Origin: Bacteroidales bacterium
GTDB taxonomy: Bacteria; Bacteroidota; Bacteroidia; Bacteroidales; Lentimicrobiaceae
NCBI GenBank assembly: GCA_016705005.1
Contig: JADIZB010000035.1
Location: forward strand, 37,740-101,739
Length of the DNA stretch: 64,000 nucleotides
Reading direction: 5' to 3'
Both the position numbers and the translations under genes were made by a program. This document shows, in pieces, positions 26,687 through 36,800 of the stretch (position 1 is its first letter; each line of letters starts with the position of its first letter). The notes below the pieces were generated by a model. It was given only the letters and a program-made list of their open reading frames with translations. It was not told the DNA's origin and searched no databases.

Positions 26687-27403
26687 ATGAGGATTACACT
26701 TAAGTATCTAATTCTGACCGCCTTCACATGCTTTCAGTTACATTCCTACGGCCAGCTTACGCTTGAAGACATCAACCTTGACCAGATTCATCAGAAAAAG
26801 ATCAGGAAATACGTTGAATGTCAGATGAAAGAAGGAAAGTGTCAGATCTGCGACATCCATCCTTCATGGAACAGCGGGATAGATTTATCATCCTTCAGAA
26901 AAAACGAAATGAATTTCTTTCTTAATGGCAGAGTACAGGAAATATGGAAAGGATATCTGTCATCAAATCTGTCCAAATCGTGGAATGAAGGAAAAATTTC
27001 ATTTGGGTTATTACTCCGGAAGTTTCCGGGCAATATTTTTTATCATCAGGATCAGGCCATGGAGGTTGATACGGGACAGGTCTATTTTCTAAACCTGAGA
27101 ATAATGCTGGGTATTTTAAATATCCCTGTCGCTTTTGAGATCATTTCGCTCGATCAGGAAAGTAAAACAATAGAATTCAGTTACATTGAAGGAAATAAAT
27201 CACTTGGGGTTCAGCAGGTTAAATTTATTGATGCAGGAGATGAACGCACTGAAATTGAACATATAAGCTATTTTAAAAGCGATTCACGCTTTCGCGATAA
27301 ATGGCTTTATCCCATCTTCCACAGAATACTTGTCAATGATTTCCACCGGAATATGAAGCGATTGTTGAATCAGGAAAACATTTTGATCGCTCTAGCCCAA
27401 TGA
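26687..27403 (+). CDS. Secreted protein of unknown function (possible SRPBCC/DUF1990-like fold)
   Basis: A 238-residue protein with a signal peptide (cleavage after S-Y-G-Q, residue 23). It contains a C-Q-I-C pair near residues 53-56. The C-terminal half (I-E-F-S-Y-I-E-G-N-K-S-L-G-V-Q-Q, then F-R-D-K-W-L-Y-P-I-F-H-R) recalls the helix-grip lipid-binding (SRPBCC/DUF1990) layout, but this is a weak impression. Codon use looks coding throughout and the protein is complete. It stands alone between the remnant at 26.0-26.5 kb and the DUF6064-like gene. Confidence 0.7.
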   Translation: MRITLKYLILTAFTCFQLHSYGQLTLEDINLDQIHQKKIRKYVECQMKEGKCQICDIHPSWNSGIDLSSFRKNEMNFFLNGRVQEIWKGYLSSNLSKSWNEGKISFGLLLRKFPGNIFYHQDQAMEVDTGQVYFLNLRIMLGILNIPVAFEIISLDQESKTIEFSYIEGNKSLGVQQVKFIDAGDERTEIEHISYFKSDSRFRDKWLYPIFHRILVNDFHRNMKRLLNQENILIALAQ

Positions 27404-27648
27404 TCCGGCATAAATGTGCAGATCGTACATCCATCATTACCGAAATTAGTTAAGACTGGGCCATAACTACAGAATCAGCCGGGTATCTGAAGGTCTTTTG
27501 AGAATAATTTTCAAAACAGAAGTGAATTACCACCACTTTTTATAACTTGTCACGTCCAAATCGAAGCTTTGACCTGAATAGTATCTGCCGGCATTTACCA
27601 GGGGAATTCAGCAATAATTGAATATTTGTGATTTAATCATTCCAGGAA

Positions 27649-28056
27649 ATGAAAACACCCTTTACCACCGGACAGTTTATTGGGGTTTTTGAGCCGTACA
27701 AAACTGCATTGTTTCCATTGCAATGGATGGTTATGCTGGCGGGATTCGCTGCAGTTTTAAATCCGCTAAAGGATAAGCTGACAGGCGGCATTCCGAATAA
27801 AACAACATCGCCGGGTCTGCCTTGCCCGACCTCCCTTATGACATTCGGCTTCTTTATGCCTGCAAAGATTACATTCTCCCGGCATCTGCTGATCATACCT
27901 TTGGTATGGGCAATGATCGGACTTAGTGGTGCAATTAATTCCGGGGTGTACAAGAATTTTATGATTATCGTGCCTGCAGCAGCTGCCGTTTTCGTGTTGG
28001 TAGAAAAAGGAATCAGGAAACAATCGCAGCAAACCCATCCTATAGAAAATTTCTGA
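27649..28056 (+). CDS. Internally shortened DUF6064-like membrane protein
   Basis: 135 residues. The N-terminus (F-T-T-G-Q-F-I-G-V-F-E-P-Y, residues 5-17) and the C-terminal P-C-P-T-S-L-M-T-F-G-F-F plus L-L-I-I-P-L-V-W-A-M-I-G region match how I remember the two ends of the DUF6064 membrane family. Full members have about 200-230 residues, so roughly 80-90 residues with several membrane helices seem to be missing between residues about 45 and 55. Three hydrophobic helices remain. It probably makes no functional protein or a minimal one. It stops seven bases before the PQQ-propeller gene. Confidence 0.6.
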   Translation: MKTPFTTGQFIGVFEPYKTALFPLQWMVMLAGFAAVLNPLKDKLTGGIPNKTTSPGLPCPTSLMTFGFFMPAKITFSRHLLIIPLVWAMIGLSGAINSGVYKNFMIIVPAAAAVFVLVEKGIRKQSQQTHPIENF

Positions 28057-28063
28057 AAAAATC

Positions 28064-29806
28064 ATGATGAACCCTCACCTTCAGGCATCTGTCCCTTTTA
28101 ATCATTCCGGAATCCTGTCTTTTGGGATACTGTTCTTTACGCTTTTCATCCAGACATCCCCGTTATTTTCACAAAGTCATTTTCAGCTCACTGCTGCCAC
28201 TGAGTTTAAAGCCAACAGCTCATGGCCAGCATCAGCAGGGGTTTCTGAATATACTTTCGAAAATGAAGTGTGTAACCTGACATATGACAGTGTATCCGGC
28301 AAAATCCTTGTCGGATTGATGACTAAGGAACGCATGGCAAAGACAGATCCCTGGTGGAAGCGATACGAGCAACTGCCCGACCCGGACGAATACAAGAGAT
28401 GGTTTCCTGAACCGTGGATGAAAATATATCCTGATTATGTGAGCTGTATCGATCCTTTTACACAAAAGGAAACATGGACGCTTGAAGTAAGGAAAATTAA
28501 AAATATGTCCCGGTTTATCAGCGAGGATGATTTTATTTATGTTGATCAGGGATTGCTACTCATCAGGAACTCAATATTTGATATACAATCAGGCAAAATC
28601 AGGCTTCACATTAAGAATGAACCGATTTTCGGGCTCATTCCCGGGAAGGATCTGGTTTTATCGGTCGGTTCAGGGGATAACGTTTATTGCAGAAACCTGA
28701 GCAACGGCTCGATCAGGTGGAAATTCAAACCGGAACATGCTGGTAATGGCTGGAACGATCTTGTGAAAATCAACGACAGCACCCTTGTTCTTTCAGCCTC
28801 CGGACTTCATTTCCTGAATATAACAAATGGAAGATTTGCTTATAATCCGGCATCAACCGTTGATGATGTTACAAAAGTGGTCGGCCCGTTCGGCGACAGA
28901 TATGGTCCGGAACAACTTTTGAATTTTCACTATTCCTTCGGAAATGGAATGTTCGCCTCTGACAGAATATGGGGGCTTGCTTCCAATGTAGTTTATGACA
29001 ACAGATTTGTCTACGCTGCAGGGCACAACGATATAACCTGCAGTGATCATACCGGCAGAATAATCTGGAATGTGCTGACCGACAGCATGGCTTCGGGCAG
29101 ACTGATTCTATCTGATTCCCTCCTTGTGTACATTAATAAGGGATATGGCATTATCCCTGTTTATGATTTCTGGATCAGAACTTTATTCGGATACAGGCTG
29201 TATCGCGATTATGAGGGATACAAAACGCTGTACAGCGTTCCATGCATTAGAATTTACAACCGGTTTAACGGCGATGAAGTCCTGAGTCAGAACCTCTCGG
29301 GCTTTGTTGATGCGATTATCGATGTCAGAAATATACCCGGAAATGACACCATACATTTGTTGACCCGGAATAAAATTATAATAACCGACATATCTGCAGG
29401 AAGAAACCTGGCAGTAAAGGAATACTGCGCTCCCGGCACAGGTGATATGTGTTCTCTGGCTTCGCAGGATGTATGGCTGATGAATTCAGAGGGTATTTTT
29501 TTCCCTGCCGGTACAACAGCATCATACCCGGCCATCAGACTTGATACCCGCCGCATCTGGCAGCATGATAAACATCTGAACAATGTAAACATACACTATC
29601 GTGACAACATCTGGTATTACATGGGGAAAGCCGGAAACATAAGCGTTATAGCCAACAATCACAGTGTTTTGTTGCTTGATGTAAACGGTAAAGAGCTGGC
29701 AAAAATACCCTCCGGAGGCCCGGTTTGCCTTGCCGGATCAAAATTAATGATGGCTGAAGGTAACAGAATCCATGTCCTTGATCTGAAATTATTTCCGCAG
29801 CCGTGA
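28064..29806 (+). CDS. Secreted PQQ-like beta-propeller protein
   Basis: This 580-residue protein has a signal peptide-like start with a long hydrophobic core (residues 17-37, ending L-F-S-Q). The rest is a series of beta-propeller blades with the I-x-G-x-I-x-W type motifs of the PQQ/quinoprotein-like superfamily (for example N-L-S-N-G-S-I-R-W-K-F and H-T-G-R-I-I-W-N-V). It is not a dehydrogenase: no catalytic quinoprotein motifs are seen. It could be a binding scaffold in the envelope, related in fold to BamB but longer and without a lipobox. It begins ATG ATG seven bases after the DUF6064-like gene. Confidence 0.75.
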   Translation: MMNPHLQASVPFNHSGILSFGILFFTLFIQTSPLFSQSHFQLTAATEFKANSSWPASAGVSEYTFENEVCNLTYDSVSGKILVGLMTKERMAKTDPWWKRYEQLPDPDEYKRWFPEPWMKIYPDYVSCIDPFTQKETWTLEVRKIKNMSRFISEDDFIYVDQGLLLIRNSIFDIQSGKIRLHIKNEPIFGLIPGKDLVLSVGSGDNVYCRNLSNGSIRWKFKPEHAGNGWNDLVKINDSTLVLSASGLHFLNITNGRFAYNPASTVDDVTKVVGPFGDRYGPEQLLNFHYSFGNGMFASDRIWGLASNVVYDNRFVYAAGHNDITCSDHTGRIIWNVLTDSMASGRLILSDSLLVYINKGYGIIPVYDFWIRTLFGYRLYRDYEGYKTLYSVPCIRIYNRFNGDEVLSQNLSGFVDAIIDVRNIPGNDTIHLLTRNKIIITDISAGRNLAVKEYCAPGTGDMCSLASQDVWLMNSEGIFFPAGTTASYPAIRLDTRRIWQHDKHLNNVNIHYRDNIWYYMGKAGNISVIANNHSVLLLDVNGKELAKIPSGGPVCLAGSKLMMAEGNRIHVLDLKLFPQP

Positions 29807-29860
29807 AGCGTTCTTATGATAGCCTGTAACTCAGAAATACGGATTTCGGCTTATTTTGCC

Positions 29861-29868
29861 TATTTTTG
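29861..29868 (+). promoter_or_regulatory. -7 element (TATTTTTG) for the K+/H+ antiporter
   Basis: TATTTTTG matches TAnnTTTG in the 80-bp gap between the propeller gene and the antiporter ATG at 29887. The short remaining leader and lack of a clear -33 keep the confidence moderate. Confidence 0.4.
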
Positions 29869-29886
29869 AGAACAAAGCACTGACAT

Positions 29887-31377
29887 ATGATTTTAACAAC
29901 CGGTAATATCTTACTGATTGGTTCGGTATTATTGTTTATTTCATTGCTTGCCGGAAAAACTTCCTCGAAATTCGGAGTTCCGGTGCTCATCCTCTTTTTG
30001 ACGATCGGCATGCTGGCCGGGTCAGAAGGGATTGGGGGAATAAAATTCGACAATCCAAAAAATGCCCAGTTTATCGGAATAGTGGCACTGAATTTTATTC
30101 TTTTTTCCGGAGGTCTGGATACCCGCTGGCAGTCGGTGAAGCCCATCCTGTGGCAGGGCCTGGCCCTTTCTACAGCAGGAGTCATGCTTACCGCCCTTAT
30201 TGTAGGACTTTTTGTCTGGATGGTAACGGATTTTACCCTTGTCGAGGGCCTGCTGCTGGGTTCAATTGTTTCATCCACGGATTCAGCAGCTGTTTTCTCA
30301 ATCCTGCGTTCGAAAAATATTGCCCTTAAAGGAAACCTGCGACAGATACTTGAACTGGAGAGTGGCAGCAATGACCCGATGGCCTATTTATTGACCATCG
30401 TTTTTACCGGACTGGTCATTAACCAGGATGCTGCCGGGCCGCAGGTTGTGGTGCTGTTTTTCAGTCAACTCCTGCTGGGAGGTATACTGGGGTTTGTTTT
30501 TGGCAAAGCAGGGGAATTAATCATTAATAAAATAAGCCTTGATTATGAGGGATTGTATATAGTACTGGTGATAGCCATTATGTTTTTCAGTTTTTCAGCC
30601 ACCGATTTTCTCGGCGGGAATGGTTTTCTGGCTGTCTATATCTCTGCCGTCATTTTAGGGAACCACGAACTGATCCATAAAAAAAAGATTATAAAATCAT
30701 TCGACAGTTTTGCCTGGTTGATGCAGATAGTTTTGTTTCTCACATTGGGGTTACTGGTATTCCCAAGCAGGGTGTTCTCTGTTTTCGGTATCGGATTGGC
30801 AATTTCAGTTTTTCTGATTCTTGTTGCCCGTCCGGCCAGTGTCTTTATCAGTCTGATACCCTTCAGAGTTCAACAGCGCAGCCGCTGGTTTATTTCGTGG
30901 GTCGGACTGCGGGGTGCTGTACCAATCGTTTTTGCTACTTATCCGCTGATTGCAGGAGCCGCAAAGGCTGATATGATTTTCAATATTGTCTTTTTCATTT
31001 CCATTACTTCGGTAATGATCCAGGGGACCAGCTTACCCATGGTTGCCCGATGGCTTCATCTCACACTGCCGGTGAATGTCAAGCAGCGAACCCAGACAGA
31101 CCTTGAACTTGCTGATGGGATCAAATCGAGGCTTACAGAAATAGTAATTCCGGCCGGCAGTCCGATTGCCGGTAAACAAATTGTACATCTGGGCCTTCCG
31201 AAGACCTCCTTGATTTCATTTATTGAACGTGGAAAGAAGTTCATAACACCGACCGGTTCAACCATACTGATGGATAACGACAAGTTGTATGTGCTGAGTG
31301 AGAATCCCGGCTCGCTGGAAAAGGTTTATGATTGTCTGGATATCCTGATGCCTGAAAAAGCGGTTGGCAATCCCTGA
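29887..31377 (+). CDS. K+/H+ antiporter of the NhaP2/CvrA type
   Basis: A 496-residue CPA1-family cation/proton antiporter in the inner membrane. About 12 helices occupy residues 5-385, with conserved motifs S-S-T-D-S-A-A-V-F (129-137) and E-S-G-S-N-D-P-M-A (158-166). The C-terminal 100 residues form a regulatory RCK_C (TrkA-C) domain (I-P-A-G-S-P-I-A-G-K to N-D-K-L-Y-V-L-S). This architecture is the K+/H+ antiporter NhaP2, which expels potassium and balances cytoplasmic pH. A TATTTTTG -7 element lies at 29861-29868, just 18 bases before the ATG. The small helical gene at 31462 may be co-transcribed. Confidence 0.9.
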   Translation: MILTTGNILLIGSVLLFISLLAGKTSSKFGVPVLILFLTIGMLAGSEGIGGIKFDNPKNAQFIGIVALNFILFSGGLDTRWQSVKPILWQGLALSTAGVMLTALIVGLFVWMVTDFTLVEGLLLGSIVSSTDSAAVFSILRSKNIALKGNLRQILELESGSNDPMAYLLTIVFTGLVINQDAAGPQVVVLFFSQLLLGGILGFVFGKAGELIINKISLDYEGLYIVLVIAIMFFSFSATDFLGGNGFLAVYISAVILGNHELIHKKKIIKSFDSFAWLMQIVLFLTLGLLVFPSRVFSVFGIGLAISVFLILVARPASVFISLIPFRVQQRSRWFISWVGLRGAVPIVFATYPLIAGAAKADMIFNIVFFISITSVMIQGTSLPMVARWLHLTLPVNVKQRTQTDLELADGIKSRLTEIVIPAGSPIAGKQIVHLGLPKTSLISFIERGKKFITPTGSTILMDNDKLYVLSENPGSLEKVYDCLDILMPEKAVGNP

Positions 31378-31461
31378 AAATAAAAGGCCGGAAACTGGCC
31401 ATAAATCAGGAACATACAACCATAGCATTACAAACATGTATAAAACCATCAATGGTCTGAC

Positions 31462-31980
31462 ATGGATAAATCACTGGAATGGATTCTTACAAATACAGTT
31501 AAAGCAGAGCTGATTGCCTGGCTGGATGCACATCCGGAAGCTTTTGAAGAGACCCTGAAACTTAGTCTTACCAACAACCAGCCATATGCCTGGCGTGCCT
31601 CCTGGCTGCTCTGGAGCTGCATGAAGGAAAACGACCCACGTGTGCAGCCTTATGTTGCCGGTATAGCCGGTTCCCTGTCGGTTAGAAATGACGAACATCA
31701 ACGAGAGTTCCTGATTATCCTCAGGAAAATGGAAATACCGGAAGAGTCTGAAGGGCTGCTTTTCGATGTTTGTACCAGGGTGTGGGAGAAAACCGGCAAT
31801 AAGCCTGCACTCAGGTTGAATGCCTTTAAAATGCTTGTTAAAATTGCCGCGAAACATCCGGAACTTCAGCAGGAAATGAAATTTCTTACCCAGCCTCATT
31901 ACACCGGATCGCTGTCGCCTGCAGCAATCAAATCCATTTCACGTTTATTGAAAAGATGCGTGACAGAGAATGCCCGTTAA
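31462..31980 (+). CDS. HEAT-repeat-like helical protein
   Basis: This 172-residue soluble all-helical protein (W-L-D-A-H-P-E-A-F-E-E-T-L-K-L-S, Y-A-W-R-A-S-W-L-L-W-S-C-M) has regularly spaced leucines and alanines, suggesting HEAT/ARM-like repeats. There is no signal peptide or catalytic motif. Small HEAT-like proteins of this length are common in Bacteroidota and their role is unknown. It ends 37 bases before the rnpB promoter element. Confidence 0.7.
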   Translation: MDKSLEWILTNTVKAELIAWLDAHPEAFEETLKLSLTNNQPYAWRASWLLWSCMKENDPRVQPYVAGIAGSLSVRNDEHQREFLIILRKMEIPEESEGLLFDVCTRVWEKTGNKPALRLNAFKMLVKIAAKHPELQQEMKFLTQPHYTGSLSPAAIKSISRLLKRCVTENAR

Positions 31981-32016
31981 AATGCAATAGCATTCATTAT
32001 CAGTGCCTAAATTATG

Positions 32017-32024
32017 TATCTTTG
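32017..32024 (+). promoter_or_regulatory. -7 element (TATCTTTG) of rnpB
   Basis: TATCTTTG matches TAnnTTTG and lies immediately upstream of the RNase P RNA. Transcription would start near 32030. Confidence 0.5.
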
Positions 32025-32030
32025 CACCAA

Positions 32031-32440
32031 CTTAGGTCACTGAACGGTAAAAGCAACGTGTTCTGTCGCTTCCGGTTGAAAAACAGGAAGAGGAAAGTCG
32101 GGGCAATACAGGGCGCCATACTTCCTAACGGGAAGGTTCCGCTGCCGGCGGAAACAGCAAGTGCCACAGAAAATAACCGTCCCGCCACGGCGGGATAAGG
32201 GTGAAAATGTGGGGTAAGAGCCCACGGGCATGGCTGGTAACAGTCAGGTCGGGTAAACCTTATGGATTGAAAGGCCAAATATACCGGAACGTACCGCTTA
32301 ACCGCGGTACAAGGGGCTGCCCGCTCTTCCGGGGGGTAGGTCGTTTGAGCCTTGCAGTGATGCATGGCCTAGATAAATGACAGAAATCCTGTATTTGCAG
32401 GATACAGAACCCCGCTTACAACGTTGTACGGCACCGTTTT
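32031..32440 (+). ncRNA. rnpB: RNase P RNA (catalytic RNA subunit), bacterial class A
   Basis: The catalytic RNA that matures tRNA 5' ends. The conserved core is visible in order: GAGGAAAGTC near 32090, the AAGTGCCACAGAAAATAACC block near 32158, the GTGGGGTAAGAGCCCAC helix near 32208, a GGGTAAACC loop near 32250 that would bind the tRNA CCA end, and CCTAGATAAATGACAG followed by ACAGAACCCCGCTTACA near the 3' end. GCAACGT (32053-32059) pairs with ACGTTGT (32421-32427) to form P1. Exact ends are estimated from P1 and the promoter. ORFs across this region are not genes. Confidence 0.95.
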
Positions 32441-32447
32441 TCTGAAT

Positions 32448-32487
32448 AAAATATCCCTGCCAGAACAGGGATATTTTATTTTTTATC
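32448..32487 (+). terminator. Strong rho-independent terminator of rnpB
   Basis: A perfect 12-bp stem, AAAATATCCCTG (32448-32459) and CAGGGATATTTT (32466-32477), with a six-base loop and a following T-rich run. Confidence 0.85.
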
Positions 32488-32597
32488 TGCTTGGTAAAGC
32501 GTTCAGTACAACAAACCTTATATTGGCTATTTTTGCATTATATGAACTTTCCTGCCCTGCCGGAATATCAATAACCCAGATCTGAAACCAACTTATT

Positions 32598-33512
32598 ATG
32601 AGAATTATCCCTGTACTTGCTGCCATCGCACTGACCTTTTTGTTTTTAACCCAACACGTTTTTGCCCAGAACCCGATTCCAAATCCCGATTTTGAAGACT
32701 GGAGCGGCGGAGAACCGACCGGTTGGAACACCATCAACCAGAGTGTTTTCGGAACCAGCTTTGTTTGTGTAACCCGCGACCTATCTAACCCCCAGCATGG
32801 GACATCGTGTGCAAAAATCGAAACCGTTACCCATAATATTTTCCTTGTCGGACCAGTGACCATGCCCGGCATTCTGTCGCTGGGTGAGATCACGCTCGAT
32901 GTAATCAACCAAACCGGAACCGTTTCGGGAGGAGTTCCCATCACTACCCAACCCAATCAGCTCAGGGGATGGTTCAGATACCTGCCATCAAACGGGGATT
33001 CCTGCATCCTTGGCATCGGGCTTTCAAGATGGAATGGCGTGGGACGCGACACACTTGCCCTTGCATATAAGGTGATTGGCGGCCAGACTCCAGACTGGAC
33101 TGAATTTTCCGTTCCTATAGAGTATTTGATCTGGACTATGCCCGACACCATGAACATCATGTTTTTCTCATCTAACCTGCTCAACGGTAGCCCCGTCAGC
33201 GGAAGTGAACTCTGGATTGACAACCTGATGCTTGAATACGGGCCTGTAGCCGTTCAAAATGCGGGAATGAATGAAGCTCCTTCAATCCGCTATTCTACGG
33301 ACGGATTTCCAATCATCACCCTGAACAATGGGGCTGTAACTTCGGAAATCAGTGTTTTCAACCTGAATGGAATTCTGGTAAAGAACTTCCCCACCTCACC
33401 GGGACTAAGGGAGATCATACTGAACACCAGTGATCTTGCCAGTGGCATTTACCTGGCCAGGTTCAAAAATAAAACCGGATCTCCTGTTTCACTGAAATTT
33501 GTCAGGTACTGA
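32598..33512 (+). CDS. T9SS-secreted protein with carbohydrate-binding-like module
   Basis: 304 residues. Signal peptide (cleavage after V-F-A-Q, about residue 22). The main domain (about 25-215) has the N-P-D-F-E-D-W-S-G-G-E-P-T-G-W start typical of jelly-roll carbohydrate-binding-like modules (PCMD/CBM type) in Bacteroidota surface proteins. The last ~75 residues are a type A T9SS sorting domain: I-S-V-F-N-L-N-G, L-A-S-G-I-Y-L-A-R-F and the ending S-L-K-F-V-R-Y. The protein should be exported to the cell surface or medium. A TATTTTTG element at 32528-32535 is a possible promoter. Confidence 0.8.
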   Translation: MRIIPVLAAIALTFLFLTQHVFAQNPIPNPDFEDWSGGEPTGWNTINQSVFGTSFVCVTRDLSNPQHGTSCAKIETVTHNIFLVGPVTMPGILSLGEITLDVINQTGTVSGGVPITTQPNQLRGWFRYLPSNGDSCILGIGLSRWNGVGRDTLALAYKVIGGQTPDWTEFSVPIEYLIWTMPDTMNIMFFSSNLLNGSPVSGSELWIDNLMLEYGPVAVQNAGMNEAPSIRYSTDGFPIITLNNGAVTSEISVFNLNGILVKNFPTSPGLREIILNTSDLASGIYLARFKNKTGSPVSLKFVRY

Positions 33513-33856
33513 TCTTCCTGCCGGCACTTTTTAATTGTTGATTGTCATCCGTTGAGGCAAACTGAGGAATTATTCTCACTGATACCCGATAACTGTTCAG
33601 GCACTGAATAACTGCGAATGAAATATCATGAATCATTCATTTTAAAGATATTGCATGATATTATCTGTATGTGAAACGTATGCTGACCAATAAACCATGA
33701 CCACATCTTCCTGATTTAACCAGCCTGGTTATACTAACCGGCAAGTGAAAGCGTTAATCAGAAGTTTTCAAATACCTGTTGTTGATAAATCTGCAGCTTC
33801 CATCAGTATTAAAAGCCTTTATACGGCTAAATTTGAATCCACAAAATGCGTCCGGC

Positions 33857-36800
33857 ATGAGAAGAATTTTCATTTATGTGATTATAGCCCTTGCTATGCA
33901 ACCAACGGCAAAGGCCCAGCAAAACGATATATATCCGCGGCCTTCCGGTGAGACCAATAAGGCAGCTGACCTGTTTTCGAAGGAAAAATATGGTGCTGTC
34001 CGCGAAACCTATGCCCGGATGCAGCCTGCCGGTGATCTGCTGATGAGCTTTGATGCGGAAAAGGATTATTATACTTCGGTTAGTGCCGCAGAACTTCAAC
34101 ATGGCGATGCCGCTGCATTGCTCAAAAGTTTTCTGAAAACATACCCCGAAAACACCCGGTCGAACAGGGCATGGTTTCAACTGGGTAACCTCCAGTTCAG
34201 GAACAACAGTTACCGGAGCGCACTGGATGCCTATAGCAAGGTTGATCCCTACGACATGAACACGGAGGAAAATGCTGAGTTTGCTTTTAAGAAAGGTTAC
34301 TGCCATTTCAAACAGGAAAATTACGACGAAGCCGCTGATGCATTTTACCGGATCAAGGAGCAACAGACAAAATACACCGGGCCGGCCAACTATTATTATG
34401 CCCATATCATGTATGCCAGCGGTAAATACGAAACCGCCCTGCGTGATTTTGAGAAACTAAGAGACGATGAGACTTTCAAAAATGTGGTCCCCTATTACAT
34501 CATCCAGATTTACTATCTTCAGGGCAGGCATGATGAAATGCTTGAACTGGCCCAGCCCTATCTGAAAGGTCAGCACAACAAGCGAACCAACGAGATACTC
34601 AGACTTGCCGCTGATGTCAACTATCGTAAGGGCAATTATGCAGAGGCCATCAGGTTGATGGAAGAGTACCGCGAAATAAGCCGTAACAAAGGCAACCGCG
34701 GTGAAAGCTACCTGCTCGGTTATTCCTACTACAAAACAGGGAACTACAGCAAAGCAATTCCTGAGTTTCAGTCGGTCACGACCGAAAACGACAGCATGGC
34801 GCAGAATGCCTACTATCATCTTGGTGATTGTTACCTGAAATCAGATCAGAAAAAATTTGCTTCAGGCTCTTTCCTGGCAGCCTGGAAAATTCCCATCAAG
34901 TCCGACATCGCCGAAGATGCCCTCTTCAACTATGCGAAGATATCCATTGAAATTTCCTATAATCCATACAACGAAGCCATTAAGGCTCTTCAGCAATACC
35001 TGAACGAATACCCGTCATCACCCCGCAGGGACGAGGCGTATACATACCTGGCCAACCTTTATATGGTCACCAAAAACTACCGTGAGGCCCTGACTACCCT
35101 TGAGAACATTAAAAAACGCAATGCCTCACAGAATACCATATATCAGAAAATTACCTATTTCCGCGGTCTGGAGCTGTTTTCCGACAACCAGTTCTTCGAT
35201 GCCATCGGGCAGTTCAAAAAATCGCTCGATAACCGTTCTGATGATGAAATTACCGCCGGAGCGATGTTCTGGACCGCCGAATCATATTACAGATTAGGTC
35301 AGTATGAAATAGCAGCCGGGTACTATGATAAATTCCTGGGTCTTTCCGGGGCTGAAAAATATGCTTCCTACAACACTGTAAACTACAGTCTGGGCTATTC
35401 CTACCTGAAACAGAAGAACTATTCAGCGGCAAAGCAGGCCTTTACCAAATATATTGAAAGCAGACCTACAGATATAAAAATGCTGAATGATGCACGTTTG
35501 AGACTGGCAGACTGCCACCTGATGACAAAGCAATACAAGGAGGCCATACAGCAGTACGACCAGGCCATCGCCGCCAGGGCTTCAGATGCTGATTATGCGC
35601 TTTTCCAGAAATCAATAGCTGTGGGTGTTACAGGCAATCTGAACCAGAAGGTGAGTTCATTGCAGAAACTGCTGACTGATTATCCCAAATCAAATTACAG
35701 CGATGATGCAAGGTTTGAACTGGGAAGGACATTTGTTTCACTTAAGAAAAACGAAGAAGCACTTGCTGCTTTCCAGAAAGTAGTCGCCGAATACCCCAGG
35801 AGCAGTATTGTTAAGAACGCCTTACTCAACATCGGTCTTGTTTATTACAACACCAACCGCGATCAGAAGGCGCTTGAAACCTTTAAGAAAGTGGTTTCTG
35901 ATTATCCTGCCACACCCGAAGCCCGCGAAGCACTTGCCGTAATCAGGAATATCTATGTAGATATGAACCAGGTAGATACTTTCGTCGAATACACAACCGA
36001 TATTCCTTTCGCCAATGTCACCCTTTCCGAACAGGATTCACTCACCTTTACCGCTGTTGAAAACCGGTATATGAGTGGTGAATGTGATAAGGCAATAACC
36101 GGCTTTACATCTTACCTGCAGAAGTTTCCCAATGGCAGTTTTGCCGTTAATGCCGGATTCTATAAAGCCGATTGTGAAGCCAGGGCTGGTAAGACCGATG
36201 AAGCACTCAAAACCCTGGAAGCCGTTCTGGCACATCCCAGGAATAGTTTCACCGAGAAAGCTGCTCTGAAAGCTGCAGAAATCCTTTACAAATCGAAGGA
36301 TTATGAAAAAGCACTGGCCATGTTCCAGAAACTTGAAGAAAACGCCGAAAACAAGGCCAATATGACCGAGGCAATAACCGGTCAGATGCGTTGCCAGTAC
36401 TATACCGGCAACCATGGCCTGGCCATCATGAACGGGCAACGCCTGCTACTGCAGGATGATCTGTCGCACGGCCTGATGGCTGAAGCCAACCTGATCACCG
36501 GTAATTCTGCCAGAACGCTCAACCGGCCTGAGCTTGCCCGGAGTTCCTACAGTGAAACCATCCGGCTCTCGCAGGGAGAATACGGTGCTGAAGCCCTGTT
36601 TGGCCTCGCTGAGATGAGCTTCCAGGACAAGGATTACAAAAACGCTGAGAAACACATTTTCAAACTTACCGGTGATTATGCATCCTATGATTATTGGGTC
36701 GCCAAAGCATTCATCCTGCTATCGGATGTTTACCTCAAAACAGGAAATACCTTCCAGGCAAAACAAACACTCCAGAGCATCATTGATAACTATGACGGCC

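Noticed and set aside
32012..32365. Minus-strand ORFs across the RNase P RNA
   Set aside because: They are by-products of the GC-rich structured RNA on the plus strand; every conserved rnpB core element is present.
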